Under the pieces are notes generated by a model. It was not told the DNA's origin, did not search any database, and worked only from the letters and a program-made list of their open reading frames with translations. Below are positions 18,898 to 27,517 of a stretch of 64,000 nucleotides of DNA, in pieces (the first letter of the stretch is position 1; every line of letters begins with the position of its first letter). Source of the stretch: Desmonostoc muscorum LEGE 12446 (lineage in GTDB: Bacteria > Cyanobacteriota > Cyanobacteriia > Cyanobacteriales > Nostocaceae); the NCBI RefSeq assembly GCF_015207005.2, contig NZ_JADEXS020000001.1:682001-746000 (forward strand), given 5' to 3'. A program made the position numbers and the translations under genes.

Positions 18898-20313
18898 TTA
18901 GTTTGGAGCGAATTCTGAATTAGATGAATTTGTCTGGTTCTGAGCCAAAGGTGTCCAATAGCTAGCAATTAAGGCAACTATCAGCCACCAAAGGCTATTG
19001 ACTTCAGGACGATACCAGACAGTATCTACGGTGCCGTGAGCTAGCATACCCAACAAAATAGCGATCGCTCCAATTAACCAAAATCCCTCTACATTTGTGA
19101 GTTGTCGCAATCGTCGCATTTGCAAAAACGCTGCATTCAATGTCACAATTATTAGCCAGAGAAAACAGGCTAAACCAACAAAGCCAGTTTCTACAGCCAC
19201 TTCCAGCAAAATCGAATAAGCACTCAAAGCAGTGTAACGAGGACGTTGGTACAGGGGGTAAACTTTATTAAATGAGTTGTGACCAGGACCAATACCAAGA
19301 ATGGGGCGATCGCCAATCATCTCGAACACAGCATCCCACACATTTCGGCGAAAATTATTACTGCTATCTTGGCGGTCAGCAAAAATACTAAATACCCGCA
19401 GGCGCACTGGTTCTACAAATATTACTGCTAGTAGCAATACCCCTATCAAACTTCCTAAGACAATCGGTAGCGACCAACTACGCCAAAAAGGTGGCATTTC
19501 CACACTCTTCCAATAAACTAGCAATGCCATCGCAGCTAAAATTGCCACCACGAGTCCAATCCAACCGCCACGACTAAAAGTCAGAATTAAGCAGGCAGTA
19601 TTGACAAGAAACATTGTTAATGCCAATGCCTTTTTAGGCCAGCTTTGCCATGCAAAAATTGCGACTAAGCTAAAAATGACTGCTGGTAAAAGGTATCCAG
19701 CCAACAAGTTGGGATTGCCTAAATAACTGTAGACCCTCGTAGTCTTAGACAGAGGAGATTCAGGGTCAACCCAAGTTGCTAGTGCTGTGGCTCCAAAAAA
19801 CCATTGGCGCAAACCATATACACTGACAATTAACGAGACGTGCAGGTAAAGGATGATAATCCAAGACCGGAGGCGAGGTGACCTTAAGACCCTGGCGCAA
19901 AGGGCAAATAGTAGCAAATACAGGCTCAAGGTTGCCAAATCGCTAAGGGCTGCCTTTTTAACTGGTGATAAGGCTGTTGCTACTGCGGCAATTGTCCAGT
20001 AGAGCAATACCAATAGGTGAATGGGAGTCACTGACGAGACATTTGTTGTTGCTTCATCAGATAAAGTCAACAGCAGCCAAAATACTGCACAAGCTACCAG
20101 CAACAAACCGACTAACGTACTCGAAGTAAAAGGCGCAAGGGCATAGACTAAGCACAGTAAAACAGCTGCTAACGCATCTCCCCACTGTATCAAGACGCTG
20201 GTTTGCCGCCAAGAACCCAATAGTCCTACCAGAGAACGGTGGACGTAACTGGTGGTGAGATATTCTTTGACCGGTAAAGATGATAAGGTAAATCGTTGCC
20301 AGACTAAATTCAT
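18898..20313 (-). CDS. ictB: IctB-type membrane protein (O-antigen ligase-like fold)
   Basis: 471 residues from the ATG at 20313 (MNLVWQRFTLSSLPVKEYL). It is a polytopic membrane protein with about ten hydrophobic helices and the Wzy/WaaL-type region with GRNVWDAVFEMIGDRPILGIGPGHNSFNKVYP, the large periplasmic loop of O-antigen ligase proteins. The N-terminal SYVHRSLVGLLGSWRQTSVL and this loop match cyanobacterial IctB. IctB was named for inorganic-carbon accumulation, but the mechanism is disputed and the ligase-like fold suggests a role in glycan transfer. Confidence 0.82.
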   Translation of the reverse strand: MNLVWQRFTLSSLPVKEYLTTSYVHRSLVGLLGSWRQTSVLIQWGDALAAVLLCLVYALAPFTSSTLVGLLLVACAVFWLLLTLSDEATTNVSSVTPIHLLVLLYWTIAAVATALSPVKKAALSDLATLSLYLLLFALCARVLRSPRLRSWIIILYLHVSLIVSVYGLRQWFFGATALATWVDPESPLSKTTRVYSYLGNPNLLAGYLLPAVIFSLVAIFAWQSWPKKALALTMFLVNTACLILTFSRGGWIGLVVAILAAMALLVYWKSVEMPPFWRSWSLPIVLGSLIGVLLLAVIFVEPVRLRVFSIFADRQDSSNNFRRNVWDAVFEMIGDRPILGIGPGHNSFNKVYPLYQRPRYTALSAYSILLEVAVETGFVGLACFLWLIIVTLNAAFLQMRRLRQLTNVEGFWLIGAIAILLGMLAHGTVDTVWYRPEVNSLWWLIVALIASYWTPLAQNQTNSSNSEFAPN

Positions 20314-20579
20314 AAAAAACATTGCGATCGATTAGTCTGCCTACGCAGAACTTGGAATCGATCATAATGCGTATAGCGATAAAAAGGTAATAACGTAGAT
20401 TACAAATTAGTGATGGCGCTGTTATGCATAGCCATCAGTTTCACCTTTAATTCCAAAACATTTCAGGTAATACTAATAAAAAACAGCTGTTGATTAACCC
20501 CTCATCTATTTCATGGACAATAACATTGATTGGAAATATTTTTCTCCAATCCCCAGTTCCCAATCCTCATTGCTGGGAA

Positions 20580-22136
20580 TCAAACATCACTAATTGCTTG
20601 TGAGGAAGTCACCAGTTGTAATGGCAAAGAAAGTACATAACGATATCCTGATTCTGGCGAACCTTGAATCAAAATTTGTCCACCATGCAACTCTGCCAAC
20701 TGACAGCTTAACAACAGACCCAAGCTTTCACGAGAAAGACTTCCATTTCCTTTAGCTAAATTTATATCTGAATTAGAAGCGAAGAAATTTAAGTGGGAAT
20801 CACTCAAGTTTTGTAACTTGTCCACAGCTACTGGTGAAATATCTGCTTGCTCCTGGCTTGTTTTGCGAGTATTGTAATTTGCTACTTCACCTGTTAGTTC
20901 TAGTAATGATAAAGAATTGAGGCGGAAGTAGGGATCAACCTCAGTGATTCCGTCTCCCAGCCAAGGATGGGAAACCCAAATAGTAACATTGAGGGTATCT
21001 TCCTTATAAGAGACATGAATGCGAACAACACTACCTGTAGCTGAAAGTTGAATTACACTAAACATCAGGTGATACAGGATTTGCCGCACCTTGTCTTTAT
21101 CTAAAGGCCAAATACGATTGCGTCCCGGTTCGATAGACAGGCGAATATCTTGGTCTCGGCGATTAGCCGCTTCTTCTAAAGTATTGATAGCTTGTTGACA
21201 GAGCATTTCAATATCCACAGGAGCTAGATTTAGCACAGTTGAGTTGTCATCTACAGTTCCTAGTTCGGTAATTTCGTTTACTAGGGAAAGTAAGTACCGA
21301 CCACTGTGTTGGATAATTTCCAAATATTCTCTCTGTTTACCTGTCAAAGGCCCATAAATTTCACGTCCTAGAACACTAGCCATACCAAGTACGGATGTTA
21401 GGGGTGTGCGTAACTCCTGAGTTAGCTGTTCCAAAAGTTGCAGTTTCAGTTGCTTGGTAGAAACAGAGTCACTTTCTAAACTTGATGCCGCGATTTTAAT
21501 CTCGGTGTTACGTTCGTCGTTGAGTGAAAATATAGGAGCTACGGGAGTGCTTGATTCGAGTTTCCCTTGCAGGAGTCGGTTACGCTCAAATTCACTCATG
21601 CTCCAACGAGCGATGATTTGTAAAAACTCAATGTCTCGGTTTGTAAAATTGCGCGGTACTAAATCCATCACCGCTAATGCACCTAAACAATGTCCTGAAG
21701 CATCAATCAGTGGCGCTCCCAAGTAAGCACGAATGCCATAATCTTGCACTAATTTGCTGCTAGCCAATACTGCATCTGTAAGTTTATGCGTATCATTAAT
21801 TACAAATACTTGAAAACTTTCTACTACCTGGGTGCAAAAAGATTCTCTGCGTGAGAGTTGGCGGCTTTGTGCCAAATGATTCATCAGTCCCAGTCTAGAT
21901 AAGCCCACTGCGGACTTAAACCAGTGGCGTTCTTGATCCACAAATCCCAAAATGGAAATTGGTGCTTCCAAAAAGTGGGCAGCAGTTTGAGTGGCTTCTT
22001 CAAAAACCGGAATTGTTTCTGGTTGCCGTAAACCTAGTTCTGACAAAGCTTTAAGACGTTGTTGTTCTCTTGTTTCCTGAGAAGTCCAACCATCCTTTAG
22101 GGCAAATAATTTGTTTTCAGGCTCTACCATTGCCAC
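20580..22136 (-). CDS. GAF-domain histidine-kinase-like protein lacking the phosphoacceptor His
   Basis: 518 residues. An N-terminal GAF domain spans about residues 40-190 (FLEAPISILGFVDQERHWFKSAVG, GIRAYLGAPLIDASGHCLGALAVMD). A HisKA-like dimerisation region follows, in which the usual SHELRTPL is TQELRTPLTSVLGM, so glutamine replaces histidine. The ATPase region has HLMFSVIQLSATGSVV where the N-box asparagine is expected. A G2-like end (RESLGLLLSCQLAELHGGQI) remains. With both key residues absent it is probably a pseudokinase that senses via GAF and acts allosterically. It is intact and full length, so not a decayed gene. Confidence 0.85.
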   Translation of the reverse strand: MAMVEPENKLFALKDGWTSQETREQQRLKALSELGLRQPETIPVFEEATQTAAHFLEAPISILGFVDQERHWFKSAVGLSRLGLMNHLAQSRQLSRRESFCTQVVESFQVFVINDTHKLTDAVLASSKLVQDYGIRAYLGAPLIDASGHCLGALAVMDLVPRNFTNRDIEFLQIIARWSMSEFERNRLLQGKLESSTPVAPIFSLNDERNTEIKIAASSLESDSVSTKQLKLQLLEQLTQELRTPLTSVLGMASVLGREIYGPLTGKQREYLEIIQHSGRYLLSLVNEITELGTVDDNSTVLNLAPVDIEMLCQQAINTLEEAANRRDQDIRLSIEPGRNRIWPLDKDKVRQILYHLMFSVIQLSATGSVVRIHVSYKEDTLNVTIWVSHPWLGDGITEVDPYFRLNSLSLLELTGEVANYNTRKTSQEQADISPVAVDKLQNLSDSHLNFFASNSDINLAKGNGSLSRESLGLLLSCQLAELHGGQILIQGSPESGYRYVLSLPLQLVTSSQAISDV

Positions 22137-22744
22137 TGCTACCTTAATAATTTATCGATACTGTAAATTGATATGTGCCCTATTTCTGGGTTATCAATTG
22201 CTATTTTTAAGCATTCCCTAATTTTGCCTCTGACAAACAAGTTTGAGGCAAAAATTTTTTACCTCTTCCACTAAGTCGCCTACGGAGTCTTTGCCAGTTA
22301 CTATTTACTGGTACTGAATGTTATCTATTGATCGCTGGTGTAGTCTCTATTACTTCAGATTTTGCAATCAGACTGCGTTAGATTTGGATTCAGTCAGGGT
22401 AACCTAACCTTAAGGATACTAGAAAGGGTCTATGATTCTTGATGTACAGAACGGAAAATTTCTGTTAGTATATTTAACGTAAATTTACTTAAAAATAATC
22501 ATATTAATGTAGTTTTTATTAGCAAATTTTACTGACGACATCTAGTACCGCTGCGCCGAATTCCAAGTTTAAAATTTGTCTGGAAAAGTTGAGGCACTGC
22601 GTTGGACAGCGAGCAAGGTATTTTTCAGAAAAGTAATTTATTGCTGTGGTAAACAACAGTCAATTACATCAAACCTTTGTAATTTTAGTTTGTAATAAAC
22701 CACAAGTAAACACGAATAGATAGCGAATTTGAGGGCAACTGATA
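22137..22744. other. 608-bp intergenic region
   Basis: Between the divergent kinase-like gene and the polysaccharide cluster. It is AT-rich, with a dispersed-repeat fragment CTAGTACCGCTGCGCC at about 22542-22557. No supported gene or RNA. The promoter of the DegT-exosortase cluster should be in the last 150 bp. Confidence 0.4.
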
Positions 22745-23917
22745 ATGAATAAAATGGCTATTAGAGTTCCTTTTGTAGACCTGAAGTTACAACACGAGCC
22801 AATTCAAACGCAACTGCAAAATGCAATTCAATCTGTATTGGAACGAGGGGATTTTATTTTAGGGCAAGCACTCTCAGATTTTGAAGCGGCATTTGCAGCT
22901 GTGTCTGGGGCAGAATATGGAGTTGGTGTGGCATCTGGAACAGATGCGATCGCCTTGGGATTGCAAGCGTGTAATATTGGTGCTGGCGATGAAGTGATTT
23001 TACCTGCAAACACTTTTATTGCAACCTTGATTGGAGTCTTACGCGCTGGTGCCAAGCCAATTTTAGTAGATTGCGATCGCCAAACAGCTTTAATTGATTT
23101 AGAAGCAGCAGCAAAAGCAATTACGCCTCAGACTAAAGCAATTATTCCTGTGCATCTTTATGGTCAAATGGTATCACCACAGGATCTATTGGACTTTGCT
23201 GATACCTACAAAGTGCTAATTTTTGAAGACGCAGCACAAGCGCATCTCGCCCAAAGAGATGGATATCACGCTGGTTCAGTAGGAATAGCAGCAGCTTTCA
23301 GTTTCTATCCCAGCAAAAATTTGGGAGCATTTGGGGATGGAGGAATGCTACTAACACGAAATTCCGATGTTGCCCAGAAGATGGTACGCTTGCGAAATTA
23401 TGGCGCATCGCAAAAATATTTTCACACTGAACCAGGCACAAATAGCCGCTTAGATACATTGCAAGCAGCTATCTTGCATGAGAAACTACCATATTTGCCA
23501 CAGTGGAATCGCGATCGCTTGACTATTGCCCAAGAATATGATGTAGAATTAGCACCTTTAGCAACTGCTGGCATTATCCCCATCGAAAACCAAAGTGGCG
23601 CAGGACATGTTTATCATCTTTATGTGATTAAAATTGATGATTCTTGCCCCATAGAACGCCAGGAACTCCAAGAACAACTAACAGCAGCGGGAATTCAGAC
23701 TGGTATTCATTACCCAATTCCTTGTCATCTCCAGCCAGCGTTTACCCACTTAGGGTATCAGCCTGGAGATTTTCCCCAAGCAGAAAATTTATCAAAGCAA
23801 ATATTATCATTACCTATGTATCCTGGTTTGAGCAGTAGCCAAATCAAAGAAGTTGTAGCAGCGATCGCCAATGCAGTCTCAACAAATTCTCAGCAGTCAT
23901 TAGTCATTAGTCATTAG
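22745..23917 (+). CDS. DegT/DnrJ/EryC1/StrS-family sugar aminotransferase
   Basis: 390 residues. PLP-dependent transfer of an amino group to a keto-sugar nucleotide for surface polysaccharide. Seen are FVDLKLQHEPI, GDFILGQALSDFEAAFA, VGVASGTDAIALGL, VDCDRQT, FEDAAQAHLA and the PLP lysine in SFYPSKNLGAFGDGGML. The C-terminal LRNYGASQKYFHTEPGTNSRLDTLQAAIL and YPIPCHLQPAF are also typical. It opens a cluster with exosortase and polysaccharide-export genes. The final residues QQSLVISH are encoded by GTCATTA heptamers that also provide the stop, so the repeat has reset the C-terminus. Confidence 0.92.
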   Translation: MNKMAIRVPFVDLKLQHEPIQTQLQNAIQSVLERGDFILGQALSDFEAAFAAVSGAEYGVGVASGTDAIALGLQACNIGAGDEVILPANTFIATLIGVLRAGAKPILVDCDRQTALIDLEAAAKAITPQTKAIIPVHLYGQMVSPQDLLDFADTYKVLIFEDAAQAHLAQRDGYHAGSVGIAAAFSFYPSKNLGAFGDGGMLLTRNSDVAQKMVRLRNYGASQKYFHTEPGTNSRLDTLQAAILHEKLPYLPQWNRDRLTIAQEYDVELAPLATAGIIPIENQSGAGHVYHLYVIKIDDSCPIERQELQEQLTAAGIQTGIHYPIPCHLQPAFTHLGYQPGDFPQAENLSKQILSLPMYPGLSSSQIKEVVAAIANAVSTNSQQSLVISH

Positions 23918-23975
23918 TCATTGGTCATTGGTCATTAGTCCAATGCCCCATGCCCTATGCCACATGCCCAATAAT
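23890..23975. repeat. GTCATTA/GTCATTG heptamers and CATGCCC repeats
   Basis: Heptamers overlap the 3' end of the aminotransferase gene and extend into the spacer before the exosortase gene. Confidence 0.8.
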
Positions 23976-23986
23976 TAATTAAAATC

Positions 23987-24874
23987 ATGGCACTCCAGCA
24001 ACAGATTAGAAACAGAAACGTGTCAGGCCTGCTAAATTTGGCCATTTTAGGCGTTTTGCTGCTGCTTTATGCTCCTATATTGCTACATTGGCTGGATGGT
24101 TGGTTGCACAAAAATATTAGTACAGAACACGAATATTTCAGTCATGGGATTATTGGTTTACCATTTGCCGCTTATTTGGGCTGGCTGAACCGGAAACAGT
24201 GGGTACGTTTGCCAGATACTATCCATCCTTTGGGCGGTGTTTTGTTGTTATTAGCGGGAGTATTTTATCTTAGCGGTGTTACAGAGTGGGTTAACCTTTC
24301 GTTGCCTGTTATACTAGCGGGGTTGTGCTTGTGGTTTAAGGGAATATCAGGTTTGCGATCGCAAGCATTTCCCCTGCTACTGATATTTTTGGCAACCCCA
24401 ACTTCAGCACCCTACCTCATTGCTCCCTATACCTTGCCTCTTCAAAGCTTCATCGCTGGCACCGCAGGCTTCATACTGAATCAATTTGGTATGGAAGTAA
24501 CTGTGGATGAGATAAATCTCTACGTGGGAGGACGGATTGTAGAAGTTGCCCCCTATTGTGCAGGGCTGAAAATGTTGTTCACTACGCTCTACGTCGGCTT
24601 GATGTTGCTTTATTGGACAGGCGCATTATCTTCACGCCGCACAACTATATCGTTTTTATCTATTGCTGTCATCGTTAGCATTACTGCCAATATTATTCGT
24701 AATACCTTACTGACCTTCTTTCACGGCACAGGTCAAGAAGGGGCTTTTAAATGGCTCCATGATGGTTGGGGTGGCGATGTATACTCTGCTTGTATGCTCG
24801 TGTCATTAGTGCCCTTACTGAATTGGATTAATAACTATTTCTCGGCATCTCCAGAAATTGGGGATGAGGCATAG
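23987..24874 (+). CDS. Cyanoexosortase B (exosortase-family membrane transpeptidase)
   Basis: 295 residues with about eight membrane helices. The exosortase active-site trio is visible: Cys191 in EVAPYCAGLKMLF, Arg238 in ANIIRNTLLTFFHG and His258 in FKWLHDGWGGDVYS. Exosortases are proposed to cut and anchor PEP-CTERM proteins, linked with exopolysaccharide. Next to it lies a 240-residue partner as expected for the cyanoexosortase B system, and around it are aminotransferase, Wza-like and Wzc-like genes. No PEP-CTERM substrate was recognised in this window, so targets must be elsewhere. Confidence 0.88.
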   Translation: MALQQQIRNRNVSGLLNLAILGVLLLLYAPILLHWLDGWLHKNISTEHEYFSHGIIGLPFAAYLGWLNRKQWVRLPDTIHPLGGVLLLLAGVFYLSGVTEWVNLSLPVILAGLCLWFKGISGLRSQAFPLLLIFLATPTSAPYLIAPYTLPLQSFIAGTAGFILNQFGMEVTVDEINLYVGGRIVEVAPYCAGLKMLFTTLYVGLMLLYWTGALSSRRTTISFLSIAVIVSITANIIRNTLLTFFHGTGQEGAFKWLHDGWGGDVYSACMLVSLVPLLNWINNYFSASPEIGDEA

Positions 24875-24975
24875 GGAATGGGGCATGAGGCATTGGGCAT
24901 TGGGCATTGGTTATTTCTCCCCCTCATCCCCCTCATCCCCCTCATCTCCCCATGCCCCACTCCCCACTTCCCGCA
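24875..24975. repeat. Short tandem repeats GGGCATT and CCCCTCAT types
   Basis: Between the exosortase gene and its partner, heptamer-type repeats first on purine then pyrimidine strands; no gene. Confidence 0.75.
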
Positions 24976-25050
24976 TAAGTCCTAAATATCACTGAACTCA
25001 TGGTGTGATTTTTAAAGTAAAATTTTGCCTAAGTATTCAAAATTTTACTG

Positions 25051-25773
25051 ATGATTTCCTTCTCTAAGTTTTTCAAAGAAAACCGATTGAGTCAGGTAGC
25101 AGCACTTTTGTTATTGCTACTGCTGCTGGCGATGGGAGGGGTTCCCGGATACCTGACAGGACATTGGCAATGGAAACAGCCGCCACCTGTGGCTAATCTC
25201 AAGGAATTAAGAGAAATCCGCAAGACTGGGTTAACTGTTCCTGGTTGGCAAACTACTGACCAAGCAGAACAGCAAATTGGCGAACATAAATGGTCTTTGC
25301 AGGTAATTAAAAAAGAAGGCTCCGAATCTCAGGCAATTTTACTTTTGCTGCCACAAAATGGGCCGATGGATCAACCAGAGGTGGAGTGGACAGAGGTTAA
25401 CGGCTGGGGAAGGTCACGTTGGGGAAAATGGGATGTAGCTCAATATCGTGGTGCTGAATTTACTGTCAAACCGTCTGGTAAGTTGGCTTCTAATGTTGAA
25501 ACGAAAGTAGAAGCTAGGTTCTTTCGCGCCTCCGCACAACAGCAAACCTTCGCTGTCTTGCAATGGTACGCTATGCCAAACGGCGGAAATCCATCACCAT
25601 TACACTGGTTTGTGGCAGACCAATATGCACAGTGGCGTAAGCAGCGCATTCCTTGGGTGGGCGTCAGTATTCTGATTCCAATGGAACCTTTGGGAGAAGT
25701 TGAAAAATCTTGGCCCCTAGCCCAATCTATTGGAGAAACGGTGCAAGCTGCATTGATGGCACGTCATATGTAG
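25051..25773 (+). CDS. Cyanoexosortase B system-associated protein (EpsI-like)
   Basis: 240 residues: one N-terminal membrane helix (SQVAALLLLLLLLAMGGVPGYL) then an extracytoplasmic EpsI-like domain. The latter has VPGWQTTDQAEQQIGEHKWSLQ, QNGPMDQPEVEWTEVNGWGR, FAVLQWYAMPNGGNPSPLHWF and a C-terminal VGVSILIPMEPLGEV. Such proteins are encoded directly after cyanoexosortase genes and are thought to work with them or with the polysaccharide being exported. The call rests mostly on position plus these motifs. Confidence 0.78.
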   Translation: MISFSKFFKENRLSQVAALLLLLLLLAMGGVPGYLTGHWQWKQPPPVANLKELREIRKTGLTVPGWQTTDQAEQQIGEHKWSLQVIKKEGSESQAILLLLPQNGPMDQPEVEWTEVNGWGRSRWGKWDVAQYRGAEFTVKPSGKLASNVETKVEARFFRASAQQQTFAVLQWYAMPNGGNPSPLHWFVADQYAQWRKQRIPWVGVSILIPMEPLGEVEKSWPLAQSIGETVQAALMARHM

Positions 25774-25986
25774 AGTATGTTACAGGTAAATTTGTGCAGA
25801 GATTTATGAGAAGTATTTGTGCGATCGCTCTATGACCTAAACTTAGTTAAAAGATGTTCAAAATATGAAGTTAGAAATTAAAGTTGACAGAATTTTTCAG
25901 CTTTTTCCTGGTAAATACTTGCAGATAAAAGAGACATCGAGGACATTTTTAGGGTAAAATAACGAGTCGGCGCGACCAATTATTAC

Positions 25987-27354
25987 ATGAGTTTTCCTGC
26001 ACCGATGTTGATAACTCCCAGTTCTTATATGCGTGCATTCAGCGCCCTGTGTTTTGTCAGTCTTCAAGTAGGGGTTTTCTTAATAGCACCTACCCAGCTG
26101 GTTCTGGCTCAGCCTTTCCCGTCTCAAGGGCAACCCCCTTCCCCTGTGCCAGGTACTGAGGATGTTGTACCTCCAAGTGCAAATGACGAAATTTCGCCTC
26201 AACTCAGCCGCTATCTTTTGGGACCAGGAGATGCTGTTGGCGTTTTTCTTCAGCGTCCTCCTGGTCTCTATCGCTTGGGAATCGGAGATGGAATTAGCGT
26301 TTCGGTTCAGCGCTTTCCAGAGTTAAGCTTTCAAGCTGTAATTAATCCAGAAGGTAACATTGTGGTGCCCTTACTGGGAACAGTTTCTTTGCAAGGTTTA
26401 ACTTTGGAGGAAGCTCAAGCAAAAATTCGTTTGGGTTTAAATCGTTATGTTGTCGATCCAGTAATAGTTTTAGCCCTAGCAACCCAGCGTCAAGACTTGA
26501 GTTTTCAAGCTTTAATTAGTCCAGAAGGCAACATTGTAGTGCCGCAAGTGGGAACAGTATCATTACAAGGTTTGACTTTGGAAGAAGCTCAAGAAAAAAT
26601 TCGCTTGGGTTTAAGTCGGATTTTTCCAGATCCGATTGTCGTAGTATCCCTGGTAGGAGCGCGACCAGTTCAAATTACCATTAGTGGGGAAATACTTCGA
26701 CCAGGAATTTATCCGATTAATTCACCAACACCCCGCGTTGCTGATGCTTTATTAATATCTGGTGGTTCAAGTTTGAATGCAGACCTGCGACAAGTGCAAA
26801 TACGCCGCAAGTTAATGGATGGTTCAGTGATTTCGCAAACTATTGACTTGTATGCAGCACTGCAAAATGGTGGTTCAATCCCTAATTTGCGCTTACAAGA
26901 CGGAGATGCGATCGTTGTGCCTCGTCGTGAAATCGGCAATGATGACGGTTATGACCGCAATTTGGTAGCACGTTCAACCTTAGCCACACCACAGATTAGA
27001 GTCCGAGTTTTAAACTACGCAGCAGGAGGTATTTCTACTCAAGCGCTGCCCAATGGCAGTACATTTGTAGATGCTTTGGGAGGAGTAAATCTCGATACTG
27101 CTAACCTCCGGAGTATCGCCTTGGTTCGCTTCGATCCTGAACGAGGTAAAGCTATTACCCAAAAACTGGATGCGAAAAAAGCTCTGGGAGGCGATGTATC
27201 CCAAAACGTGCCACTTCAAGACAATGATGTTATTGTTGTTGGTCGAAACCTCGTCGGTAGAATTACTAATTTACTGAGTACCATTACTCAGCCCTTCTTC
27301 AATGTGCAATCTTTTCTCCGATTTTTTGACAACTTCGGCGGCGGTTCAAATTAG
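25987..27354 (+). CDS. Polysaccharide export protein, Wza/SLBB type, with duplicated domain
   Basis: 455 residues; a signal segment (ALCFVSLQVGVFLIAPTQLVLAQ) is followed by the export domain. A 58-residue block beginning LSFQAVINPEGNIVVPLLGT is repeated at once as LSFQALISPEGNIVVPQVGT; both contain VSLQGLTLEEAQ and KIRLGL. Two SLBB-like domains follow (VQITISGEILRPGIYPINSP; RVRVLNYAAGGISTQALPNG). The family forms the outer-membrane or periplasmic export channel that works with a Wzc-type co-polymerase; that gene is next. The duplicated block has about 174 bp periodicity (26323-26496 and 26497-26670). Confidence 0.9.
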   Translation: MSFPAPMLITPSSYMRAFSALCFVSLQVGVFLIAPTQLVLAQPFPSQGQPPSPVPGTEDVVPPSANDEISPQLSRYLLGPGDAVGVFLQRPPGLYRLGIGDGISVSVQRFPELSFQAVINPEGNIVVPLLGTVSLQGLTLEEAQAKIRLGLNRYVVDPVIVLALATQRQDLSFQALISPEGNIVVPQVGTVSLQGLTLEEAQEKIRLGLSRIFPDPIVVVSLVGARPVQITISGEILRPGIYPINSPTPRVADALLISGGSSLNADLRQVQIRRKLMDGSVISQTIDLYAALQNGGSIPNLRLQDGDAIVVPRREIGNDDGYDRNLVARSTLATPQIRVRVLNYAAGGISTQALPNGSTFVDALGGVNLDTANLRSIALVRFDPERGKAITQKLDAKKALGGDVSQNVPLQDNDVIVVGRNLVGRITNLLSTITQPFFNVQSFLRFFDNFGGGSN

Positions 27355-27495
27355 GAAATGGGGAATGGGAAGTGGGGAGTGCGGGAGATAGGGAGATAAG
27401 GGAGATGAGGGAGATTATAAAAAAGCTTCTCACCCCTCCCATTCCTTGGACACTCAAATTCCCCATGCCCCATGCCCAATGCCCTGTTTGCCCAA
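27355..27495. repeat. Purine-rich and CATGCCC-type tandem repeats
   Basis: GGGGAATGGGAAGTGGGG and GGGAGATGAGG units, then CCCCATGCCCAATGCCC, fill the space between the export gene and the Wzc-like gene. Confidence 0.75.
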
Positions 27496-27517
27496 TAAAT
27501 AACTATATGCCCCTACC

